The position numbers were made by a program, and so were the translations under genes. A model generated the notes under the pieces. It saw nothing but the letters and a program-made list of their open reading frames with translations. It was not told the DNA's origin and did no database searches. A stretch of 64,000 bases of DNA, taken from contig NZ_LQCI01000052.1 of assembly GCF_001613935.1 (NCBI RefSeq), positions 305,596 through 369,595 of the forward strand, read 5' to 3'. How positions within the stretch are numbered: the stretch's first letter is position 1; every line of letters begins with the position of its first letter. This stretch comes from Amycolatopsis regifaucium (lineage in GTDB: Bacteria; Actinomycetota; Actinomycetes; Mycobacteriales; Pseudonocardiaceae). This document shows positions 58,803 through 64,000 of this stretch, piece after piece.

Positions 58803-59219
58803 TCAGACCGTGGAGGGCTCCCGGCGCGAACCGAGGCGGGCACGCAGGAAGTCCGTCACCGATCGTCCGCCCGCGAAGCACCAGATCGCGATCACCGGGT
58901 CGCAGATCGCGCAGCCGAACGAGGAATCGTGCAGGAACGGGATGATCGGGGCGCCCTTGAGATGGTGCACCACGTCCCAGCCGGTGTGCAGGAGCCAGGC
59001 GATCCCGATGAACGTCCATGATTCGAGGCCGCGGTAGGCCACGTAGGTCACCACGGCGGCGAACGCGAACTCCCAGATCCCGAGGCCGCCTCCGCTGAGG
59101 TAGGCGGCGCCGGCGCCCGCCACCATGATCGCGTTGAAGCGGCGGCGGTGCGGTTCGTGGATGAGCGACATCAGGACGACGTAGACGAGGCCGACCAGAA
59201 TCGGCGCGATGATCATCAT
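58803..59219 (-). CDS. DUF6010-family membrane protein
   Basis: A 138-aa protein with four hydrophobic segments and conserved polar patches LIHEPHRRRFNAIMVAGAGAAYLSGG and AWLLHTGWDVVHHLKG, followed by CAICDPVIA. The His/Asp/Cys residues in the membrane could bind a metal. DUF6010 has no known function. It starts at tandem ATGs (59219 or 59216). Confidence 0.75.
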   Translation of the reverse strand: MMIIAPILVGLVYVVLMSLIHEPHRRRFNAIMVAGAGAAYLSGGGLGIWEFAFAAVVTYVAYRGLESWTFIGIAWLLHTGWDVVHHLKGAPIIPFLHDSSFGCAICDPVIAIWCFAGGRSVTDFLRARLGSRREPSTV

Positions 59220-59311
59220 GACTCGACGCTAGAACGCCGGGCTCGTCCGCCCCAGTGGCGTGAACGACGCCTTCCAACGGGATCTCGCCATCGGCGCGGT
59301 AGGTTCCGGGT

Positions 59312-60250
59312 ATGCACACCGTTGCCGTGCTCGCACTGGACCAGGTGATCCCGTTCGACCTGTCCACCCCCATCGAGGTCTTCACCAGGACACGGTTGCC
59401 GGACGGCGGCGCGGGCTACCGGGTACTCGTCTGCGCCGAACGACCGGAGGTCGACGCCGGGCATTTCACCTTGCGCGCGCCGTGGGGACTGGAAGCGCTG
59501 CGCGAAGCCGACACGATCATCGTTCCCGGCACGGCCGAACCCGCCCGGCCGGTGCCGCTGGCCGTCCATGACGCGCTCACCTCGGCGGCCGCGGCGGGCA
59601 CCCGGATCGCCTCGATCTGTTCCGGCACCTTCATCCTCGCCGCCGCCGGGCTGCTCGACGGCCTCCGCGCCACCACCCATTGGCTCGCGGCCGAACCACT
59701 CGCCGAGGCCTACCCGGCCATCGACGTCGACCCGGCCGTGCTCTATGTCGACAACGGGCAGATCCTGACGTCGGCGGGAGCCGCCGCGGGCCTGGATCTG
59801 TGCCTGCACCTGATCCGCCGCGACTACGGCTCCGCGATCGCGGCCGACGCCGCCCGGCTTTCGGTGATGGCACTGGAACGTGAAGGCGGCCAGGCCCAGT
59901 TCATCGCGTTGCGGCATCCCCCGGCGCCGCGTGGTTCGGCACTGGAACCCACTTTGCTCTGGATGCAGGAAAATCTCGCGCGCGACCTCAGTCTCACCGA
60001 CATCGCCGCGCGGGCCGGGATGAGCACCCGCACGCTGATCCGGCACTTCCGCGAACAGACCGGGACGACACCGCTGCAATGGCTGCACCGGACACGCATC
60101 CGGCAGGCGCAGCATCTGCTGGAGACCACCCAGGATGCCGTCGAGCGGATCGGCTCCGAGGTCGGGTTCGGCTCACCGACCTCGTTCCGTGAACGATTCA
60201 AGCGCACGACGGGCGTCAGTCCGGGTACCTACCGACGTGCTTTCCGTTGA
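59312..60250 (+). CDS. GlxA-family regulator (DJ-1/PfpI domain plus AraC HTH)
   Basis: A 312-aa two-domain regulator. The N-terminal DJ-1/PfpI-like domain (about 1-185) has the nucleophile-elbow sequence IASICSGTFILAAAG with its cysteine. The C-terminal AraC pair of HTHs contains LSLTDIAARAGMSTRTLIRHF and DAVERIGSEVGFGSPTSFRERF. Such proteins sense nitrogen compounds or stress. It is divergent from the DUF6010 gene. Confidence 0.9.
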   Translation: MHTVAVLALDQVIPFDLSTPIEVFTRTRLPDGGAGYRVLVCAERPEVDAGHFTLRAPWGLEALREADTIIVPGTAEPARPVPLAVHDALTSAAAAGTRIASICSGTFILAAAGLLDGLRATTHWLAAEPLAEAYPAIDVDPAVLYVDNGQILTSAGAAAGLDLCLHLIRRDYGSAIAADAARLSVMALEREGGQAQFIALRHPPAPRGSALEPTLLWMQENLARDLSLTDIAARAGMSTRTLIRHFREQTGTTPLQWLHRTRIRQAQHLLETTQDAVERIGSEVGFGSPTSFRERFKRTTGVSPGTYRRAFR

Positions 60251-60262
60251 GCCGTAGGAAGT

Positions 60263-60550
60263 TCAGGCGGCCAAGGCGGCTTCTGCACCGGCATGCGCCC
60301 GGGCCTGCTCGGCGAACCGCCTTCGGGCGACGACGACTCTGAGCCATCGTTCGGAACGCTCGGCGTCCAGATCGGAGGTGGCGCGGGCGAGCACTTCGGC
60401 GGCGTGCGCGGCGGAATCGATCTCCGCGGCGGCGCCGAGGTAGTCGCCGGACTCGATGAGCTTGTACGCGTGGCGCATCTCGGTCTGCGCGGTGGAGTAA
60501 ATGGCGTAGGCGGCCAGATTGTGCGCCAGCGGCCCCAGTGAATGCGACAT
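60263..60550 (-). CDS. Unrecognised 95-aa helical protein
   Basis: A soluble, almost fully helical protein (AAYAIYSTAQTEMRHAYKLI, IDSAAHAAEVLARATSDL, WLRVVVARRRFAEQARAHAG), with the look of a small TPR-like or helical-bundle protein. ATG 60550 has GGACGGAGAA upstream. No named family comes to mind. Confidence 0.7.
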   Translation of the reverse strand: MSHSLGPLAHNLAAYAIYSTAQTEMRHAYKLIESGDYLGAAAEIDSAAHAAEVLARATSDLDAERSERWLRVVVARRRFAEQARAHAGAEAALAA

Positions 60551-60687
60551 CGGATTCTCCGTCCTCGTTTTCCTTGCCTCTCTACTGACACGTCGAACGG
60601 TGGCGCCGCGGTTCGACATGACCCCGGCCTTTTCGAACTTCCTCGCAGGGTTGCGCGAAGTGGGCGCTTCACGACAGCCTGAAGCGC

Positions 60688-61947
60688 ATGCCAGCCCGAG
60701 CGGCGTCGTTCCGCAGCGTCTTCGCGGTAGCCGAGTTCCGCCGGATCTGGCTCGCGCATCTGCTCTCGGTCGCCGGTGACCAGCTGGCCAGGGTCGCGCT
60801 CACGGTGCTGGTGTTCGATCGGACGTCGTCGGCGGGCTGGGCATCGGCCGCGTACGCGCTGACGTTCGTGCCCGATCTCCTCGGCGGCGCGCTGGGCGGC
60901 GTCGCGGACCGGTTCTCGCGTCGCACGGTGATGGCGGCGACCGACGTCGGCCGCGCACTGCTGATCGCGCTGATGGCGGTGCCGGGCCTGCCGCTGCCCG
61001 CCGCGGCCGCCCTGTTGTTCCTCGTACAGCTCATGGCGGGGCCGTTCTACGCGGCGCGGCAGGCGATGCTGCCGGATCTGCTCGACCCGGACCGGTTGGT
61101 CGTCGGCCAGGCCGTCATCTCTTCGACCTATCAAGCCGGGCTCGTGGTGGGCTTCGGCGCGGGCGCCGCCGTCGTCACCGGCCTCGGCGTGCCCGGCGCG
61201 CTGCTGATCGACGCGGGTACGTTCGCGCTCTCGGCACTCATGCTCCGCTTCGGGCTCAGGCCGTACCCGCCCTCGGCCCCACGCCACCACCAACGCCCGT
61301 CCCTGATCGCGGGTTGCCGCCTGATCGCCCGCGACCGCAAGCTGCGCCGGCTGCTGCTCATCGCCTGTTGCTGCGGTTTCTACGTCGTCCCCGAGGGGCT
61401 CGCCGTCCCGGTCGCGGCCGAACTCGGTGGGGCGGATGCCCTGCCGTGGCTGCTGGCCGCGAACCCGGTCGGCTCGGTGCTCGGCGGGCTCCTGCTGAGC
61501 CGCATCCCGCCCGAACGGCAGGTCCGGATCTTGGGCACGCTGGCGGTGGCGAGCAGCCTGATACTGATCCCGACGGGCTGGGTGCCGGGCCTGGTCCCGA
61601 TCGTCGTGCTGTGGACGATCTCGGGTGCGTTCTCCGCGCACGACATGATCACCCAGACGCAATACAGCCTCGCCGCGCCGCCCGACCATCGCGGTCAGGC
61701 GATCGGGGTCGCGATCGCCGCGTTGCGCACGGCGCAGGCGGCGGGGATCGCCGCCGCCGGGCTACTGGCGCAGGTCGTCGCGCCGACCACCGTCATCACC
61801 GTCGCGGCGGTCGCGGGCGCCGTTGTCGCCGGTATCGCCGGCGTCGGCTGGTCGCGTGCGGTGTCGTCCCGCCGTGGCCCTGGAGATCCCGGGGATCACG
61901 CGGGGCCGGTCGGCGGGACGACACCGGTCGGTGAGCACGGTTCCTGA
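60688..61947 (+). CDS. MFS transporter
   Basis: A 419-aa, 12-segment major facilitator with GGVADRFSRRTVM as the loop 2-3 signature, similar to MefA/enterobactin-type exporters, like the transporter at 4492-5751. Its polar C-terminal tail is about 30 residues. The substrate is unknown. It is convergent with the RDNNW micro-ORF locus, ending 14 bp before it. Confidence 0.87.
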   Translation: MPARAASFRSVFAVAEFRRIWLAHLLSVAGDQLARVALTVLVFDRTSSAGWASAAYALTFVPDLLGGALGGVADRFSRRTVMAATDVGRALLIALMAVPGLPLPAAAALLFLVQLMAGPFYAARQAMLPDLLDPDRLVVGQAVISSTYQAGLVVGFGAGAAVVTGLGVPGALLIDAGTFALSALMLRFGLRPYPPSAPRHHQRPSLIAGCRLIARDRKLRRLLLIACCCGFYVVPEGLAVPVAAELGGADALPWLLAANPVGSVLGGLLLSRIPPERQVRILGTLAVASSLILIPTGWVPGLVPIVVLWTISGAFSAHDMITQTQYSLAAPPDHRGQAIGVAIAALRTAQAAGIAAAGLLAQVVAPTTVITVAAVAGAVVAGIAGVGWSRAVSSRRGPGDPGDHAGPVGGTTPVGEHGS

Positions 61948-61960
61948 CAGCGGCTGATCA

Positions 61961-62008
61961 TCACGTCCAGTTGTTGTCACGACGGGTCGTCCAGTTGTTG
62001 TCACGCAC
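61961..62008 (-). CDS. Micropeptide MRDNNWTTRRDNNWT (copy 2)
   Basis: A 15-residue ORF, GTG start, TGA stop. The Shine-Dalgarno AAAGGAGGTG is almost fully complementary to the 16S tail, 6 nt upstream. The peptide is identical to that at 62060-62107, but Thr and Arg codons differ (ACG/ACC, ACC/ACT, CGT/CGG), which points to selection on the peptide. Internal repeat: RDNNWT twice, separated by TR. No relative is known to me. Confidence 0.72.
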   Translation of the reverse strand: MRDNNWTTRRDNNWT

Positions 62009-62059
62009 TGCGTTCACCTCCTTTCCAAGATCCGAGCGCACGTCCGTGGGGCAGATCAC

Positions 62060-62107
62060 TCACGTCCAGTTGTTGTCACGCCGAGTGGTCCAGTTGTTGT
62101 CCCGCAT
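62060..62107 (-). CDS. Micropeptide MRDNNWTTRRDNNWT (copy 1)
   Basis: A 15-residue ORF, ATG start, with GAGGGAGGTG 6 nt upstream. It is identical in peptide sequence to copy 2 with silent differences. It is strongly polar with two Trp residues, has no signal peptide and is far too short for a fold. Candidates are a signalling peptide, a precursor that is cut or modified, or a regulatory leader. Confidence 0.72.
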   Translation of the reverse strand: MRDNNWTTRRDNNWT

Positions 62108-62149
62108 GCTGTTCACCTCCCTCGAAATAGCGATGAACCCGGCAATCAC

Positions 62150-62170
62150 TCACCAGTTGTTGTCCTGCAT
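62150..62170 (-). CDS. Micropeptide MQDNNW
   Basis: A six-codon ORF, ATG to TGA, with GAGGGAGGTG 5 nt upstream. It is the first of three tandem micro-ORFs on this strand and equals the first repeat unit of the longer ones with R2 changed to Q and ending at Trp. The good spacing and strong ribosome-binding site argue for real translation. Confidence 0.6.
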   Translation of the reverse strand: MQDNNW

Positions 62171-62299
62171 CGGTGCACCTCCCTCGTTTCGGTTGGGCTG
62201 TCCGGGGGAATTCGCGGCCGCGCTTCTTATCGTCCGGACAGCGGGGGTCGTCGCAGTCCCAGTTCGATTACGGTGTAGATCACCGACGGAAGAGGGTTC

Positions 62300-63598
62300 G
62301 TGGACGGACGACTCGGTGGCGCGCTGCGGAGGCTCAGGGCCTGGCACCTGTGGAGCCTGCCGCGACCTGTGCGTTCCTACGTGCTGGTCGTGAATCTCAT
62401 CGCAGTCCTCTCGACCGCCGCCACGGCCCGCCTGGTCCCGGTCACCGGCACCGACCTGGCCCGGTTCGGCATCTTGACGCTCTGCGCGGCCATCGCGATC
62501 GAGGGCACCCGGCAGATCGAACGCCAACGGGAGTACGACAGGGCCCCATCGGTCGCCTACGTCGATACCAAGGCGGTCTGGAGCGTCGCCGCCGTCATCG
62601 CGCTGCCGCCGGTGCTCGCCGCCGCGATGGTCGTCGTGACCTACACCATCGCATGGCTGCGGATCTGGCCACATCAACGGCCGGTACTACCCCATCGGTG
62701 GATCTTTTCCGCCGCGACGGTGCTCTGCGGCACCCAGGCCGCCGTCGTCGTCCTCGGTCTCGGCATGCGCCACTACCCCGGTTCGCCCGACTCCGGGCTG
62801 CTCGCCGGACTGGGCGACCTCGCCGTCATCATCGTGGCCGCGGCCCTGCGCTGGGCCATCAACACCGTGCTGGTGATGGTCGCGATCGCGCTTTCGTCGC
62901 CGCCGAAGTCGATCGGCGAACTGTTCTCCGGATTCGGTGACCAGATCCTCGAAGCGGGCGCACTCGGCCTCGGCCTGGTGACGGCCGTCGTCCTCGTCCA
63001 GGCGAACCCACTGGTACTGGTCGGGGTCGTCATCGCCTTGGTCGCGCTGCACCGCGGGCTGCTGCTGACCCAGTACCGGCGCGACGCGCACACCGACGCC
63101 ACCACCGGGCTCGTCACGAAACGCCGTTGGCGCCAGCTCGCCGAAGAACACCTCGGCCGGACGCGCGCGGGCCGCAAACTCGGCGTGCTGTTCCTCGACC
63201 TCGACAACTTCAAGACGATCAACGACACCTACGGCCATCCCAACGGCGACCTCGTCCTGCGCGCCGTCGGCGACGCACTGCGCGCCGAGATCCGCGAACA
63301 GGACGTCTGCGGGCGGTGGGGCGGCGAGGAGTTCGCGATCGTCATCCCGGACGTCCACAGCGAGGAGACCCTGCGCCAGGTGGCCGAACGGATCCGGCAC
63401 CAGGTCGCGATGGTCTCGGTCGCCCTGCCCGATCGCGACACGGTGCTGACCGACCTGACCGTCTCGATCGGCGGCGCGCTGTACCCGGCCGCCAACGTCT
63501 CCAGCGTCGACGATCTTCTCGTCGCCACCGACACCGCGCTCTACCGGGCGAAGCAGGGCGGGCGCAATCGTGTGGAGTTGGCCCCGCCTGTCCAGTAG
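62300..63598 (+). CDS. Membrane GGDEF diguanylate cyclase
   Basis: A 432-aa protein with about six N-terminal membrane segments (about 25-250) and a C-terminal GGDEF domain: TDATTGLVTKRRWRQLAEEH, LFLDLDNFKTINDTYGHPNGD and an intact GGEEF. GTG start. It has the same architecture as 50922-52460 and is likely a paralogue. It is divergent from the RDNNW micro-ORFs, sharing a 129-bp intergenic region with them. Confidence 0.88.
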   Translation: MDGRLGGALRRLRAWHLWSLPRPVRSYVLVVNLIAVLSTAATARLVPVTGTDLARFGILTLCAAIAIEGTRQIERQREYDRAPSVAYVDTKAVWSVAAVIALPPVLAAAMVVVTYTIAWLRIWPHQRPVLPHRWIFSAATVLCGTQAAVVVLGLGMRHYPGSPDSGLLAGLGDLAVIIVAAALRWAINTVLVMVAIALSSPPKSIGELFSGFGDQILEAGALGLGLVTAVVLVQANPLVLVGVVIALVALHRGLLLTQYRRDAHTDATTGLVTKRRWRQLAEEHLGRTRAGRKLGVLFLDLDNFKTINDTYGHPNGDLVLRAVGDALRAEIREQDVCGRWGGEEFAIVIPDVHSEETLRQVAERIRHQVAMVSVALPDRDTVLTDLTVSIGGALYPAANVSSVDDLLVATDTALYRAKQGGRNRVELAPPVQ

Positions 63599-63642
63599 GG
63601 CTGACTGACGGCTTGTCGTGACTCGCCGGGGTGGGTGTTGTG

Positions 63643-63659
63643 TTGCCGGAATTCGGCAA
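63643..63659. repeat. Short hairpin with GAATT loop, copy 1
   Basis: Stem TTGCCG/CGGCAA with loop GAATT. It lies 45 bp after the GGDEF stop and pairs with a second copy at 63745. Confidence 0.5.
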
Positions 63660-63744
63660 CGGCCTTCAGACTTCAGGTGCTCAGACCGGTCAGGAATTCA
63701 CGCAACCCGGGCCACACGCAGAAACCAACCCCGAGCAGCCACTA

Positions 63745-63761
63745 TCGCCGGAATTCGGCGA
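63745..63761. repeat. Short hairpin with GAATT loop, copy 2
   Basis: Stem TCGCCG/CGGCGA with the same loop. Relative to copy 1 a T-A pair has become C-G on both sides, so the stem is preserved. Confidence 0.5.
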
Positions 63762-63818
63762 CGGCTGTGGTCTTCGCAAGATCCATAACTGTCGGTGGCC
63801 GGTTGTACGGTTCTTGGC

Positions 63819-64000
63819 GTGGACACTCAGATCGCCACTTTGGCACTACTGAAGGAAATAACCGAACCGGATGCTTTGGAGGCTATCAATGCTTCGCTCG
63901 CGGCTGACGGGACGTTGACGGTCACCACCCCGACCGGGCACGGCTACGACAGCACACCGCCGCCGCTCCACGAGCCGCGCACGCAACGCCCGCCGGCCGA
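63819..64000 (+). CDS. N-terminal part of an unrecognised protein, cut by window edge
   Basis: A GTG-started frame (VDTQIATLALLKEITEPDAL...) stays open for 60 codons to the edge. Its first 30 codons use many A/T third positions, unlike the neighbours, which suggests recent acquisition or a chance frame. No family is recognised. Confidence 0.35.
   Translation, partial: MDTQIATLALLKEITEPDALEAINASLAADGTLTVTTPTGHGYDSTPPPLHEPRTQRPPA

Noticed and set aside
61961..62170. CRISPR-like array: CCAGTTGTTGTC recurs five times in about 200 bp
   Set aside because: The repeats fall exactly on the codons of DNNW in three micro-ORFs with ribosome-binding sites. Spacing is uneven, spacers are too short, and no cas genes are present.
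61961..62170. Tryptophan attenuator leader peptides
   Set aside because: Each ORF has one or two Trp codons, but no gene follows on the same strand and no terminator/antiterminator pair is evident.
62150..62170. Microcin C-type heptapeptide precursor
   Set aside because: The size is similar, but no MccB-like adenylating enzyme or matching transporter is in the window and the C-terminal Asn is absent.
1..64000. tRNA, rRNA, transposase or integrase genes
   Set aside because: None was recognised by eye on either strand. A covariance search could still find a small RNA I missed.

Overview
The window is high-GC actinomycete DNA. The evidence is near-saturated GC3 codon use, frequent GTG/TTG starts, ATGA/GTGA translational coupling, an SsgA-family sporulation protein, several F420-dependent (LLM) oxidoreductases including an Fgd orthologue, an RsbW/sigma-B-type pair, and an AfsR-like XRE/NB-ARC/TPR regulator. 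The mix of families and the long hairpin repeats suggest Pseudonocardiaceae, most likely Amycolatopsis; this is an impression from memory, not a database result.

Layout. (1) 1-10412, minus strand: one tightly packed operon that looks like part of a natural-product cluster for a hydrazine (N-N bonded) compound. It holds a lysine/ornithine-type N-hydroxylase, a cupin and a methionyl-tRNA-synthetase-like protein (the two halves of the usual hydrazine synthetase, here separate genes), two ATP-grasp ligases, an MFS exporter, a solute-binding protein with no export signal, and both glutamate (methylaspartate) mutase subunits; it runs off the left edge. (2) 10.6-15.7 kb: small accessory genes, a P450 and a UdgX-type uracil-DNA glycosylase. 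(3) 15.8-23.5 kb: a stress block built around RsbW and a sigma-B/F factor, with sigma-F-like promoters before several genes (general-stress membrane proteins, NDH-2, a TPP-dependent oxidase-like enzyme). (4) 23.5-32.4 kb: TetR/SDR, HxlR, GNAT, P450 plus LLM enzyme behind a KstR-like box, Ser/Thr kinase, IclR, secreted amidase. (5) 32.5-34.4 kb: a type-VII-secretion-like five-gene operon (two YbaB-like, EspC-like, WXG-like, one small acidic protein). (6) 34.5-46.8 kb: a KstD-like flavoprotein with its own KstR-like box, LLM/SRPBCC/HxlR genes, an NsdA-like TPR protein without a DNA-binding domain, SsgA-like, Fgd, CBS, alcohol dehydrogenase, VOC, GNAT and EamA genes. (7) 46.9-64 kb: the AfsR-like regulator, P450, two membrane GGDEF proteins, PAP2 phosphatase, a CseB/CseC/CseA-like envelope system, a secreted LAS-type peptidase behind a possible c-di-AMP riboswitch, RNase HI, a SOS-boxed DNA polymerase IV, GlxA-type regulator and an MFS transporter.

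The most striking unexplained item is at 61961-62170: three micro-ORFs, each with a near-perfect Shine-Dalgarno, encode MQDNNW and two copies of MRDNNWTTRRDNNWT. The two 15-residue peptides are identical while their codons differ at silent positions. They sit divergently from a membrane diguanylate cyclase and feed no downstream gene. A fourth micro-ORF of the same size (MRDREM, 46974-46994), with the same style of ribosome-binding site and its own hairpin, lies divergent from the AfsR-like regulator.
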